DNA of 64,000 nucleotides from Vibrio maritimus (GCA_003263775.1 JYJJ01000003.1:37204-101203), one strand, 5' to 3'. Counted from the stretch's first letter, positions 16,062 to 25,633 are shown. Notes: generated by a model not told the origin, from the letters alone. A program made the numbers and translations.

Positions 16062-16721
16062 ATGTATAACAGAGAAAAGAGACGTTTTGCAAAGTTAGTA
16101 TTAGATAAGTACAAGGAACTCAATCGAGTTAAGAAGCCGGGTCGTTATTCTGAGGAATTTCGACGCCTTCGAGACTACGCCGAAGTGCTGTTCTTAGCAT
16201 TGAAGCAAAAGCGAGCTCCACTTGTCACTTCTAACGACATCCTCCGAGCTGTTTTTAGTCTTAGTAAATTGAAGTCGAACCATGAATCGCAGCTTATGTA
16301 CGTGGCTCGCTTAGCAATAGCTCAAATAGAAAACCTGCCTCCAGTGGAGTTTGATGCTACCTTCGATTGTTCTGTTTGTTCAGGCACATATCGCAAGGTA
16401 ATCATTCACGGAAACAAGGAGGTCTATTTCTGCTCCGGCTGTGGGTATAAAGGAAGTGCTGATCAGCATGGTTTCCCTAACTCAATGCCTGCTGAGCGCA
16501 CCATTTTAAGATTGCGCGAACAGTTTCACAGCCTTATCCGAGAGGCTAGAAACTATAAAGTGTATGAGGAAGAGTTCTACCAGTTGGTGGCTTTTGAGCT
16601 AAATATCCCTCTCCCTCTAGTACATGCTGGTCTTTGCACCAGTGAGTTCCAGATGAGAGAAATGGTGTTTGCAGCAAGGTCGGTGCTTACGAAAGTAGCA
16701 CCTACTGAACTTGCAGCTTAA
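16062..16721 (+). CDS. Zinc-finger-containing protein, DUF3268-like
   Basis: 219 aa. Start 16062 is chosen because CAATGGAGA at 16045 is the conserved ribosome site of this block; an ATG at 16047 would lie in it. Residues about 105-150 hold two Cys pairs (CSVCSG, FCSGCGYKG) followed by DQHGFPNSMPAERTILRLRE, the DUF3268 pattern of zinc-finger proteins found beside Bet and exonuclease genes in SXT/IncC-like elements. The C-terminus is helical. Likely binds DNA or a recombination partner; not experimentally defined to my knowledge. Confidence 0.65.
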   Translation: MYNREKRRFAKLVLDKYKELNRVKKPGRYSEEFRRLRDYAEVLFLALKQKRAPLVTSNDILRAVFSLSKLKSNHESQLMYVARLAIAQIENLPPVEFDATFDCSVCSGTYRKVIIHGNKEVYFCSGCGYKGSADQHGFPNSMPAERTILRLREQFHSLIREARNYKVYEEEFYQLVAFELNIPLPLVHAGLCTSEFQMREMVFAARSVLTKVAPTELAA

Positions 16722-16730
16722 GGGGGCCCT

Positions 16731-17807
16731 ATGTTAACTAAAAACCGACTTGAGCAAGGGACTGAAGCATGGCATCAGTGGCGTGACGGAGGGGTTGGCG
16801 CATCAGACGTCATCACCATTATGGACTTAAATCCATATAAGACACGTTGGGAACTGTGGGCAGAGAAGTTAGGTATCAAATCACCTGATGATCAGTCACG
16901 CAATCCAAATGTTAAACGTGGTGTTCGACTGGAGCCTCCGGTTAGAAGCGCTATGGAAACAAAGCTTGGTGTGAAGATCGATGTTTTCTGTGGTAACGAT
17001 GATTTGAAAACATGGAGAAAAGTTAGCTTTGATGGTGTTACTTGTGATGAAAACTCAGCGCCTGTTGAAATAAAGTGTCCTGGTGACTCTTTTTTTCAGG
17101 AGCTTGATGAGCAAGGTCTGAAAAGTGATTTGGTGCAGTTTTACAAGTATCAGTTGCAATATCAGATAGCGATGCTTGGTGCCAAATTTGGGTATCTTGT
17201 TTTCTACTTTGAAGAAAGAAATCAACTACGAGTATTTCGTTTGAACCGTGATGACTCACTGATTCAAGAAATATTCGAAGCAGTCGATGATTTCTTCCAC
17301 GAACACCTAAAAGTTGCCAAACCGCCAAAGAAAGATCCAAGTAGAGATTACTATGATCCGACAGAGGAGGAGTTGCTTGAGTGGGATGAGTTGACCCTCA
17401 ACTTTATCGCTGTTTCACAAGAAGTCGCTGCTTTAAAAGAAAAACTTAAAGAAGCGGAAGCTGACAAATCAGATGTTACCAACAAGCTTATGGGGTTAGC
17501 TCATGGGTTCAAGACTCTGAATTTGCACGGTATTAGAATCGCAACCACCAAAGGACGACAAACATTGAACTTGACTCAATACCTTGAGGACAATGACATT
17601 GTTTTAACCGATGATGAGCGTGAAAAATACACTTCTTACGGCAAGCCGAGTTATAGGGTTAGTGCTATCCGAAATCGAAATGACCTGGATAATATTGATG
17701 ACAATATCGTCCGAGCTCAACGAGAAAAAGCGTTGGAGATTTTATTTGGAAATCGCGTGGCAAATGAAGATGCACTGCACGATGAAGATAATCTCTATTA
17801 TCAATAA
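16731..17807 (+). CDS. YqaJ/lambda-Exo-type 5'-3' exonuclease
   Basis: 358 aa viral-type recombinase exonuclease. Motifs in order: GVGASDVITIMDLNPY near residue 22, RGVRLEPPVR near residue 65, the SFDGVTCDE Asp and VEIKCP (E-x-K) near residues 103-118, and a following QYKYQLQYQ-type helix, all typical of YqaJ nucleases. It degrades one strand of duplex ends so Bet can anneal. The C-terminal 130 residues, with a coiled coil (VAALKEKLKEAEADKSD), are an extension beyond the nuclease core. Starts 9 bp after the zinc-finger gene; AGGGGG lies upstream. Confidence 0.88.
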   Translation: MLTKNRLEQGTEAWHQWRDGGVGASDVITIMDLNPYKTRWELWAEKLGIKSPDDQSRNPNVKRGVRLEPPVRSAMETKLGVKIDVFCGNDDLKTWRKVSFDGVTCDENSAPVEIKCPGDSFFQELDEQGLKSDLVQFYKYQLQYQIAMLGAKFGYLVFYFEERNQLRVFRLNRDDSLIQEIFEAVDDFFHEHLKVAKPPKKDPSRDYYDPTEEELLEWDELTLNFIAVSQEVAALKEKLKEAEADKSDVTNKLMGLAHGFKTLNLHGIRIATTKGRQTLNLTQYLEDNDIVLTDDEREKYTSYGKPSYRVSAIRNRNDLDNIDDNIVRAQREKALEILFGNRVANEDALHDEDNLYYQ

Positions 17808-17811
17808 ACAA

Positions 17812-17823
17812 ACCCGCAAGGGT
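17812..17823 (+). promoter_or_regulatory. GNRA hairpin leader (ACCC-GCAA-GGGT)
   Basis: Four-bp stem capped by GCAA, then AAAATTGGAGA and the ATG at 17842. Member of the leader family described in the findings. Confidence 0.55.
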
Positions 17824-17841
17824 GAAAATTGGAGAAAAAAT

Positions 17842-17925
17842 ATGGAGAGTAATATCCATGTGTTGTGGCTTTGTATAAACACAGTTCTATTGAGCTTTGC
17901 TTATCTGAGTTATAAACTGGGTTAA
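17842..17925 (+). CDS. Tiny membrane protein, 27 aa
   Basis: 27 codons: short polar start (MESNIH), one hydrophobic helix (VLWLCINTVLLSFAYLSY) and KLG end. It has a full leader: GNRA hairpin plus ATTGGAGAAAAAAT seven bases before ATG, and a terminator right after the stop, which supports a real small gene. Confidence 0.55.
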   Translation: MESNIHVLWLCINTVLLSFAYLSYKLG

Positions 17926-17929
17926 TAGA

Positions 17930-17954
17930 TTAGGTGCCATTCTTCGGCACCTAA
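17930..17954 (+). terminator. Terminator hairpin
   Basis: TTAGGTGCC (17930-17938) and GGCACCTAA (17946-17954) form a 9-bp stem with a 7-nt loop ending TTC. Weak T content after it, so possibly bidirectional or an RNA end. Confidence 0.55.
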
Positions 17955-18071
17955 TAACCTAAGAACGTCAAAGCAGATGTGGAAGTCTTGCTTAGCCATA
18001 TCTACCCGCTATCTCAGCCAATTACACAAACGAGAGTCTTCAAACCTAAACGATACCCTTTAGGTGTGAAG

Positions 18072-18135
18072 ATTTTGCGCATCTGTGCAAAATGCTACTG
18101 CCGATAATGTAGCGCCGCTATAGAGTGGTTCGGTA
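18072..18135 (+). promoter_or_regulatory. Structured leader, copy A
   Basis: TTTTGC/GCAAAA hairpin (18073-18092), then GCTAC...GTAGC around TGCCGATAAT, and a GTTCGGTA end. A matching copy lies at 54038-54102 with base changes that keep the pairing. Sits just before the GNRA hairpin of the 48-aa gene. Confidence 0.55.
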
Positions 18136-18145
18136 TTTTTACTCA

Positions 18146-18157
18146 GTCCGAAAGGGC
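18146..18157 (+). promoter_or_regulatory. GNRA hairpin leader (GTCC-GAAA-GGGC)
   Basis: Followed by AAACAATTGGAGATAAGTT and ATG at 18177. Same architecture as the other leaders of this block. Confidence 0.6.
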
Positions 18158-18176
18158 AAACAATTGGAGATAAGTT

Positions 18177-18323
18177 ATGGAACTACAAGAGTTAGACCTA
18201 AACCATGTGACCGATACTCAAGAACCAGAGATGGAAGCTTGGTTAAACAGTGAAGATTACTCTGGACAAGATGATTACTTCATCAATCCACAGTTGTCCC
18301 AACCGGTTCAACAGATCTACTAG
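18177..18323 (+). CDS. Small acidic protein, 48 aa
   Basis: 48 codons, strongly acidic (DTQEPEMEAWLNSEDYSGQDD), soluble. Full leader with GNRA hairpin and TTGGAGATAA supports expression. Its stop codon is the edge of the next GNRA hairpin. Begins like the next gene (MELQELDLN versus MELVQLDLN), suggesting duplication of the leader and first codons. Confidence 0.55.
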   Translation: MELQELDLNHVTDTQEPEMEAWLNSEDYSGQDDYFINPQLSQPVQQIY

Positions 18324-18334
18324 CTCGAAAGGGC
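18323..18334 (+). promoter_or_regulatory. GNRA hairpin leader (GCTC-GAAA-GGGC)
   Basis: Followed by ATTAAAAGGAGAAAACT and ATG at 18352; the stem starts in the last base of the preceding stop codon. Confidence 0.58.
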
Positions 18335-18351
18335 ATTAAAAGGAGAAAACT

Positions 18352-18897
18352 ATGGAGCTAGTACAACTAGACCTCAACCTTGGGCTCATCTATGAACCTA
18401 ACAAAGCACCGGCTAAAGCAAGAAAACGGCACGTTCGCATCAAAACGGCGCAGATTGTGTCAGAAATGATGATTTGGTTGTTTCCAGAAGACTACCCTGA
18501 TCAGTTCATTGAACGGTTTTTAGCAGCCGAAAGCTTTATCTGGACGAAGCGAGATGTATCATCAATCAAGATCAAGATGGTGGACCATGTCTATAGCATT
18601 ATGCAAAGGACAAACTCATCAATAACGGCCATAGACGAATGTCTTCAATGGACGTTCACTGATGAAGTTGACTCGGATTTTAGTCTTGTTGAATGTGCAA
18701 AAGAGATAGGTGTGCGTCCTGCTACGTTGCGAAAAAGCCTAGTGAGTCGATTGGCGGCGACGTTACGTGAGTTGAAACGAAAGCCCAAAAAACAGGTTGA
18801 ACGTATAGATTACTTACAAAGATGCCTGACGCGATGCAGGGAGTTATTAGACGTGGAAAACGTTGAACTAACTTCTGCTGAGCGGGCGGCAGCATAA
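18352..18897 (+). CDS. Hypothetical protein with HTH-like segment, 181 aa
   Basis: Basic helical protein. Residues about 121-140 (SLVECAKEIGVRPATLRKSL) look like a helix-turn-helix and the C-terminal part is Arg/Lys-rich and helical (LKRKPKKQVERIDYLQRC). Probably a DNA-binding regulator or accessory protein of the recombination block, but no named family. A strong terminator follows its stop. Confidence 0.52.
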   Translation: MELVQLDLNLGLIYEPNKAPAKARKRHVRIKTAQIVSEMMIWLFPEDYPDQFIERFLAAESFIWTKRDVSSIKIKMVDHVYSIMQRTNSSITAIDECLQWTFTDEVDSDFSLVECAKEIGVRPATLRKSLVSRLAATLRELKRKPKKQVERIDYLQRCLTRCRELLDVENVELTSAERAAA

Positions 18898-18908
18898 CCC
18901 AACAAAAA

Positions 18909-18930
18909 ACCAGCTTCGGCTGGTTTTTTT
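18909..18930 (+). terminator. Rho-independent terminator
   Basis: ACCAGC-TTCG-GCTGGT stem-loop (18909-18924) flanked by A6 and T7. Ends the recombination block. Confidence 0.88.
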
Positions 18931-18944
18931 ATGGCCAGAACATG

Positions 18945-18954
18945 TTGAGGGCAT
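18945..18954 (+). promoter_or_regulatory. TTGAGGGCAT box
   Basis: One of a family of TTGAGGGCAT boxes found ahead of pil, tra and nearby units; here 91 bp before the 171-aa gene. Confidence 0.42.
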
Positions 18955-19044
18955 TCTCCAAGCAATTTTTGCATGTACAACCGTTTCTTTTCATAAAATC
19001 CACGTATTCTAGCTATATGAACAGAGAGTAGGGTAATCACAAAC

Positions 19045-19560
19045 ATGTTTGGATTCTTAACAAACGGAAACCGCATCTGGCTAACACAAATCATTAGCTT
19101 GAGGGAAATTGAAGTGATTTTAGGGAACGGTGGCATCGTTATTGAGAACCTAGCTCAAGCGAGGGTAGCCCTAGAACTTCTTAAAGTACCGGTTATGGTT
19201 AATGGTCGTTGGTACGAGAAATGGCAAGTATTGAGTCGGGTATTTGTTCGTGATGAGTTTTATGCGATCTTGTTTGACGACAAGATTGCATTCAACAAAG
19301 AACTGGAAAACTACGCGAGAAATCGTATCTGGTTTTCACTCGAGCAGGAGCTTCTAGATAACAATAGCATCGATGACCTGACATTCTATGAGTTAGGAGA
19401 AGAAGCATATGCGCTTAGAAATTTGGAACTGCTGACACTGACACCAAAAAAATACGTTTTGAGAGCCAAATCTGGAAAAAGAAACGTACTTATCGCTTCT
19501 AAAGACTTATCAAGAAACGATGCAAAATTACTAGCAAAAGTACGACAAGTGCAGCATTGA
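19045..19560 (+). CDS. Hypothetical protein, 171 aa
   Basis: Unrecognised soluble protein with an aromatic, charged centre (GRWYEKWQVLSRVFVRDEF) and a basic C-terminus (LRAKSGKRNVLIASKDL). The stop codon overlaps a TTGAGGGCAT box. It has no strong ribosome site; AATCACAAAC precedes the ATG. Confidence 0.48.
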   Translation: MFGFLTNGNRIWLTQIISLREIEVILGNGGIVIENLAQARVALELLKVPVMVNGRWYEKWQVLSRVFVRDEFYAILFDDKIAFNKELENYARNRIWFSLEQELLDNNSIDDLTFYELGEEAYALRNLELLTLTPKKYVLRAKSGKRNVLIASKDLSRNDAKLLAKVRQVQH

Positions 19561-19566
19561 GGGCAT
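19557..19566 (+). promoter_or_regulatory. TTGAGGGCAT box overlapping a stop codon
   Basis: The box covers the TGA of the 171-aa gene and precedes the topoisomerase region by 360 bp. Confidence 0.4.
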
Positions 19567-19638
19567 CAATTATCTACCGACATTCCGCATCTTTATCTTT
19601 AGTAGTAATAAAGCTGATCATCAAGGAATGCGGTAGGT

Positions 19639-19803
19639 ATGGAAATCAAATTCAAGTCTCACCTCAACCACAATATTTTACCTCTGAGTACCAACATATC
19701 TAACCTTCCTTCAAGTGCCGTTCGGACACAAACATACAATTTGACGCTGTTGGAAATTGGGCTGCTTGACGCCGACCAGCAAATAGGAAACGTGAATGCT
19801 TGA
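19639..19803 (+). CDS. Possible 54-aa ORF
   Basis: ATG after GGTAGGT; soluble, no known family (LLEIGLLDADQQIGN end). It ends inside the copied array fragment, so its C-terminus may have been created by the insertion. Confidence 0.28.
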   Translation: MEIKFKSHLNHNILPLSTNISNLPSSAVRTQTYNLTLLEIGLLDADQQIGNVNA

Positions 19804-19875
19804 ACTCTTGATTAATGGTGAAATGCGAGTGAGTACAGCATTCAAATTGATTGCTCAAAACTGGTACTTACACCA
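19780..19875 (+). repeat. Copied fragment of the left array (matches 4252-4350)
   Basis: About 94 bp, beginning AAATAGGAAA and running to ACTGGTACTTAC, match the junction and first 25 codons of the 50-aa membrane gene at 4268 with about half a dozen mismatches. In frame the copy reads MLELLINGEMRVSTAFKLIA, then changes to unrelated residues and ends at 19915. A truncated module inserted before topoisomerase III. Confidence 0.75.
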
Positions 19876-19924
19876 TGTAGGAAGCTGGCACCTGTTATCT
19901 GCCCAACGACATTGAGGACCGAGC

Positions 19925-22106
19925 ATGAGGCTTTACATTTGTGAGAAACCAGAAGTAGCAAAACATCTGGCTGCGGTAATTGAACCCTCAAATACACCAA
20001 AACATGGCTACATTGATTGTGGCAGTGGGCAGATTGTCACGTGGTGTGTTGGGCACTTGCTATCACTCAAAGATCCAGAAGACTTCACTCCAGAACTCAA
20101 ACAATGGCGACTTGAAGATTTACCAATGCGTTGGCAGGTGGGGTATAAACCGAACCCTAAGACGAAGGCGCAGCTTAATGTAGTGTTGAAACTACTCCGG
20201 TCTGCGAGTCAGGTTTTCTCGGCGACCGATATCGATGCTGCAGGCCAAGCTATTGCAGACGAGTTGTTTGAGTACGCAGGTTACCCATCGGACAGTGTAT
20301 CTCGGATACTGATCAACGATAACAATCCAAAAAAAAATTGCAAAAGCTCTCCAACCCGATCGTGTTCGACCAAATAGTGAGTTTAGAGGATTGTATTTAG
20401 AGGAAAAGTCTCGGGCCATTGCTGATCAGAAACTCGGATATAACCTAACGCGTTTACTCACTTGTCAGGCTGCAATACAAGGGTTTAAGAGGACATTAAA
20501 CGTAGGTAGGGTGCAAAGCGCAATACTTGGCCTTGTAGTTCGTCGAATAAGAAGCATTGATGCTCACAAAAAGCATACTTATTACCTCGTTCGAGCGGAG
20601 GTCGAAACCGCTGGTGGAGTGGTTGAGGCTCAGTATATGCTTCCTGAAGAGAACATGCTCACATTGGACGACAACGGGCGAATGACTAGTGAAATTCAGG
20701 TTGAATCACTGGTCAATTCGCTCTCTGGCAGTCAAGCTGAGCTAATTGAACTGGATTCAAAAAGGACGTCAGATTCGGCTCCACTACCATACGACTTACT
20801 CAGCTTACAAAGAGAATGTAGTAGGCTGTATGGCATGAAACCCTCGGACGTATTGGAGTACACCCAACGGCTTCGCGAGGCACCGTACTACGCCATAACT
20901 TACAACCGGTCAGATTGTCGGTACTGCCCAGATGAGGCGTTCGAGGAAGCGCCGGAAGTCCTTGCAGCGTTAGGTGAACTAGAACTGTTTGGTCCACTGG
21001 TGGAGAGGACATCGTTGACCAACAAAAGCCGCTGCTTTAACAGCAAAAAAACGGGAGCTCACGGAGCGATTATCCCGACTGGCAGTACCGCTGGCTTTGA
21101 CGGAATGCCCGATGAGTTATTTGCCGTATTCATACTAATCGTGCGGCACTACATTATTCAGTTTATGGATAAGCGTGAACGCGTTGTGACGACAATGAAA
21201 TTTGGAGTCAAGAACAAAGAGGAAGTTAACCAGTATTTTAAATCTCGCGTTCAGAGAGTTGAAGTGCCGGGCTGGGCATCAGTCTTTCAGAATGACACCC
21301 AATCGTCAGATGTAGAACTAGAAGACATTGGAGTCTTCGATGAATCACAAGTGTCTACTGGACATAATGCCAATTGCAACGTGCGCTATACCTCACTCGA
21401 GACGAAGCCACTGGCACCATATTCCATGACGACGCTACTCTCAGATTTGAAGTCCACCGCGAAATATGTCGAGGATGAAAAGCTTAAGGAATGGCTCTTA
21501 GAAAAAGATAGCAATAATGAGGGGGAATATGGCGGTATAGGAACCGCAGCCACGCGTAGCACGATTCTAGAAAACCTGTTCAAAAATGGGTTCTTGGAGG
21601 AGAGAACGAAGGGCAAGGTTGTTCGTATCTACCCAACCGATGAGGGAAACCTTCTTTATGACCTACTGCCTGAATCTATCACCAGCCCGAACACAACCGC
21701 TCTCTGGTCTCACTGCTTTAAAATGGTAAGTTCAGGGGATATGACTGTAGAGCAGTTTATGTCTGATATTGATGGCTTCATTGCGGCAGAATGTGAACGA
21801 GTAAAGAGAGAAGGACTAAAAATCCCGCAACAACTATTGACCAAGTCAGAAGTTATAGAAGAGCGCTGTCCGAAATGCGGAGTTGGAAAGGCAAGACGAT
21901 ATGCAGGTAAGAAAGGAAGAGGCCCAGGCTGGCGTTGTAGTGATTGCGAGACGTTTTTTGATGACGTAAGTGGACACATTTTTTATAAGACATGCCCAGA
22001 GTGTGGTTCGCAGCTGCGTATCATAAAAGGGAAAGGCCGCAAAGGAGGTTTCATTGGTTGCAGCAATTTCCCTAAATGTGGTCATAAGTCACCAATTAGC
22101 TTGTAG
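19925..22106 (+). pseudogene. topB: Topoisomerase III, TopB/TraE-like (frameshift in A9 run)
   Basis: Type IA topoisomerase. TOPRIM domain at the start (LYICEKPEVAKHL; FSATDIDAAGQAIADE), then the strand-passage core with the active-site region AITYNRSDCRYCP (Tyr nucleophile), TAATRSTILE, and two C-terminal zinc motifs (CPKC...CSDC; CPEC...CSNFPKC). The frame breaks in a nine-A run at 20329-20337; with eight A it reads PKKIAKALQPDRVRPNSEFRG into the second part, 726 aa in all. The usual D-x-D-x-E of TOPRIM is D-I-D-A-A here, lacking the last acid. Conjugative elements carry such enzymes to resolve replication intermediates. Converges with a minus-strand gene, overlapping 11 bp. Confidence 0.85.
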
Positions 22107-22866
22107 AGCCAATAATAACAGCGGCAATCAAAGCAATCACGAACAAAAGAATCAGCATATTGATTCTAGCGCGCCGCGCGCCAAACTTATTCATTACGAG
22201 CATCGAGTGCTCAATAAAGTGACAGCCTGTGATCAAAATGAACAGCAAGACATACGCTGATAGAGAGTGATACTCGTTTAACGTCATGGCATAGAGAACA
22301 AACCCACCGGCACCCACATAGACGCCCTTTATTTGTTCAGACATCACTAGAAGTACTTTTTCCATGAAAGAGCCAACAGGTAACAAGAAAGCCAAAGTAA
22401 TCACCGGCATGTAAGCTAGAATCGCCCCTGCAACGGTTATTGGGTCGATATTTGCGTCTACAAACTTGGTAAAGTAAGGCGTGATGAATGTGTCCGTAGA
22501 AGCAAAAAAGAACAGCTTCAAGATTAAGAAAACGGAGACAAAGGGGAGTAAATCCTTACTGTTTTGCATGGCTTGAGCAATGATTTTGGTTTGAAGAACT
22601 AGAAAGCCCGCTTCAAACATATAACTCTCTAGCTCGTTTCGCTCATTGAGGTTTAGGCTCCCACTAACATCCCAACCACCACGGTATCGGATATCTAGAT
22701 TGCTTGAACGGGCTCTATGCTGCTCAGTATTTGAGTTCGAATCATAGGTAACCAACTCAATGCTGTTTGGTGCATCCAACTGATATTTAGTAGGCAAAGG
22801 TATATTGAGCCCTAGCGGTTCGTTGTCAACAAACCATTGAAAAGTGATTGGCGACTCTGTCGTCAT
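22096..22866 (-). CDS. Integral membrane protein, 256 aa
   Basis: Minus-strand gene with AGAGGAAT before its ATG. The N-terminal about 95 residues are polar; then four to five hydrophobic helices (around residues 107-125, 142-162, 178-196, 202-220, 235-253). It ends inside the topoisomerase 3' end. A single minus-strand gene between two plus-strand units suggests independent control. No family recognised. Confidence 0.6.
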   Translation of the reverse strand: MTTESPITFQWFVDNEPLGLNIPLPTKYQLDAPNSIELVTYDSNSNTEQHRARSSNLDIRYRGGWDVSGSLNLNERNELESYMFEAGFLVLQTKIIAQAMQNSKDLLPFVSVFLILKLFFFASTDTFITPYFTKFVDANIDPITVAGAILAYMPVITLAFLLPVGSFMEKVLLVMSEQIKGVYVGAGGFVLYAMTLNEYHSLSAYVLLFILITGCHFIEHSMLVMNKFGARRARINMLILLFVIALIAAVIIGSTS

Positions 22867-23131
22867 GGTAAATGTATTCCTCTTTTAAATAGATAAAACC
22901 ACGCATTAAATAGTCAACTGGCAGTTTTTTCAGCGGTTGGCAATATGAAAATGATAACAGCAACTCACTAGTTTCAAACGATAATTTCAACAAAAAATCT
23001 TCCGTAAATATCTCTAATATCAAGCTGCTTTGTCGCCATCAAATTAATAACCCCACCGGCATCAACGAATAGGAAGCGTAGTTTTCGCTAATGACGGATG
23101 AGTATATTCATTGAATAAAACACAGGCCGCA
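22867..23131. other. Divergent intergenic region
   Basis: About 265 bp between the minus-strand membrane gene and the pil cluster, AT-rich, expected to hold promoters for both directions. It includes TAGGAAGC near 23068, an array-junction relic, and ends in a TTGAGGGCAT box. Confidence 0.4.
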
Positions 23132-23141
23132 TTGAGGGCAT
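23132..23141 (+). promoter_or_regulatory. TTGAGGGCAT box upstream of pil cluster
   Basis: GGCC-GCATTGA-GGGC context, about 100 bp before the first pil gene; candidate operator for the cluster. Confidence 0.5.
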
Positions 23142-23243
23142 TAGTTGTTGCGATGTTCATCGTCTTTCTACTTAGGTACTTCAACGAATGAATATACGCC
23201 GATGGAAACCATGCTAGGAATAACAGCAGAGGGTAGGAGACGA

Positions 23244-24305
23244 ATGAAACAACTAGGACTTATCTTACTGCTAAGTGGAGCTATTATTGGATGTCAATCA
23301 ACCACACCAGTAGAACCGGAGAACCACACCGAATCAAATGAGGGTAACGGCTCCCACTTCATTATGGATAAAACGGAGCAAGAAAGGTCACCGTATCCGA
23401 CGATTGAGTACGCTCAGATACGTATATCTGCGGGCTCACAGACACTCACCGCCGCCAACAAACTGGCTGATGAGTTGGGTGTTGAGTTCGTAGAGTGGTC
23501 ACGAGAGCTCAATCCATACCAGTTTTATCAACATAGATCTAAGCGTATAAAACTCGATTTCGCTGACCCGCAAGGCGCATTCCTGTCTCTTTTTGATAGG
23601 AGCGGCCTCTTGCCAGTGTATGACCAAACCATTAATACCGTCACGATTTACCCATTCTCCTTAGACTCACAGGTAAATCAGCCACACATATTCACACCGC
23701 AGTTTGACCGCTCCAAGAAACAACGCGAAGAAATTGAGCGAGCGAATGAGCAACGACTAGTTCGCCAGAAACGAGCGATTGAATATCACTATTACAAAGG
23801 TTTCACGGTTAAAGAAACTGTGGACGCCTGGGCAAAACACGCGAGCTTTAAATCTGTCGTTTGGTACTTCAACGAACCTACTTACTTGTCCTTCTTAGAT
23901 AATGAAATCAAGAAGAACGATTTCACCGTTGGCCGCTCACCTTTGGATGTGATCAGTAAGTTCGTAGAGTCGGAGAAAGTACGCCAGAACCGCGACCTAA
24001 TGATAACAGCCACGTTAGAGGCCCAAACGAATCGGCTAATACTCCACCCTTTCTCATCAAAAGAAATCGTCCGAAGTTTTGAGGTACGTCCGACATCGAC
24101 AAAACACAACCTCATGAACATAGCGAAGTTTTACGGGTACGACCTCGATTACAGAGCTCAGGATTATCAAATCCCGACGGGTTATATCACTGTTCTTTCA
24201 CAATACACCGAGAAGTCTATTGAAGAAGTCATACAGCAGTATCCACTCGAACTAGAAGTGGTTGAGTCAGCTAAAAAGATCATCGTCAGAGGAACCAAAT
24301 CGTAA
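23244..24305 (+). CDS. Pilus-cluster lipoprotein, 353 aa
   Basis: Start 23244 after GGGTAGGAGACGA. Signal peptide with lipobox (LLLSGAIIGC, Cys at about residue 16), so outer-membrane or inner-membrane lipoprotein. The mature part has a linker, then mixed alpha/beta repeats with a secretin-N0-like taste (FTVKETVDAWAKHASFKS), similar to the accessory part of PilL/TcpQ-type proteins. First gene of the pil run; its stop overlaps the next ATG (TAATG), implying translational coupling. Exact family not certain. Confidence 0.6.
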   Translation: MKQLGLILLLSGAIIGCQSTTPVEPENHTESNEGNGSHFIMDKTEQERSPYPTIEYAQIRISAGSQTLTAANKLADELGVEFVEWSRELNPYQFYQHRSKRIKLDFADPQGAFLSLFDRSGLLPVYDQTINTVTIYPFSLDSQVNQPHIFTPQFDRSKKQREEIERANEQRLVRQKRAIEYHYYKGFTVKETVDAWAKHASFKSVVWYFNEPTYLSFLDNEIKKNDFTVGRSPLDVISKFVESEKVRQNRDLMITATLEAQTNRLILHPFSSKEIVRSFEVRPTSTKHNLMNIAKFYGYDLDYRAQDYQIPTGYITVLSQYTEKSIEEVIQQYPLELEVVESAKKIIVRGTKS

Positions 24306-25629
24306 TGGAAAGTCTTTATAGGAAAAGTGCAATTGCGCTTGTCATTGGTATCGTGTTGTCTGGCTGCGCAAGTAAAGAGCCAGCTCAAGAGCCTATCTCT
24401 GGCGCCATGAATCAGCCACAGCTGGATGAAGTAACGCTCGTGTCACCAGAACCTGTTATGGCGACACCTTCTAACCCGCCAAAGGTTCAGAAGCAGGAGT
24501 ATAAGTTCACAGGTGTGGTACATGACAAAGGTACTGGCGAAGCAATCTGAAAACATCTTCATCCAAACAGAAACACAAAGTGAAATCTTCCTCGATGCCA
24601 ACGGTAACGCGTGTCACGACTGGAATCACCATTTTTGACGAAAATGGTTACCGTTGGGAAGTCGGCAGTAGAACCAAGTCATATGTCGTGCAGAAAGGGG
24701 ATACCTATGAGCACACCCTATCGAAGTGGCTGACAGAAGAAGGCTACAAGTCATTCACGAAATCGCTATCTCGTGATGAAGAAAAAGCAATGAAGCAACG
24801 CCTGGCTGAGTCAGATGCGTTCTATACCCATTTTCCAGACGCAATAAACAGATTGATTGACCTGGCCATTGCACAAGCGAAAGCAGATCCACGACAAGCT
24901 TATGAAGGGGGGCTCAGTAAAGAAGGGCGTGAGACACTCAGTTTTGCACTGCAGTTAGATAATCTAAACAAAACGGCCAACCTCGAAACTGCAACCTCTG
25001 CAATCATTATTAAGACTAAGTCGAGCCCCACTGAGCCCGTTGCTGAGAAAACCAACTATTACTCCCTTTACAAAGGGGAGACATACGTAGACGCGCTTCA
25101 GAGATGGCTGGGCGATAGAGGTTACGTGAAGTTTGGTATGTTGCTAGATGCCCCAGAAAGAAAAGTCATTGAGCAGGCTGTCCCTGCAAGCGATTCCTAT
25201 TATCAAACCCTTTCTGTTGCCGCAACGCAACTGCTAGACCAAGCAATTTCACAAGCACGTAGTGACGACCGCGATGAGCGAGAACGATGGCTATCTGATG
25301 ATGAAAAGAACGAGATCAGGCTTTACTTCTCATTTGATGGTTTGAAGAAAGAAGCAATCCTAACCTCTTCGCATCAACCAACCGTGATGTTTACTGTTGC
25401 GAAAGGGTCACTTAGAGACAACTTTCTTCGACTTGCTGCGACGTATGGATGGAATGCCGATGAATCCCATTACATAAGCAAGAACTATAAAGTTTCTTTC
25501 TCATATCCAATTGTTACAGAGAAAGGAAACATTAAACAAGCACTGGCTGAACTCCTAGCTGACTTCCCCAATTTGAGGGGCGGTGTCGTGCCATCAACGC
25601 GTTCAGTTTTCGTTCAAACGGAGAAATGA
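24305..25629 (+). pseudogene. pilL: PilL/TcpQ-like lipoprotein (frameshifted)
   Basis: N-terminal part (24305-24550) is a lipoprotein signal (ALVIGIVLSGC). The frame stops at 24548, while the +1 frame runs on to 25629; one missing base near 24545 (for example GCAATC for GCAAATC) would join them into 441 aa. The second part contains two W-G-Y repeats (VQKGDTYEHTLSKWLTEEGY and LYKGETYVDALQRWLGDRGY) and a C-terminal TcpQ-like domain (FLRLAATYGWNADE...IKQALAELLADFP). PilL-type proteins support assembly of the thin pilus secretin. Confidence 0.65.
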
Positions 25630-25633
25630 AAAA

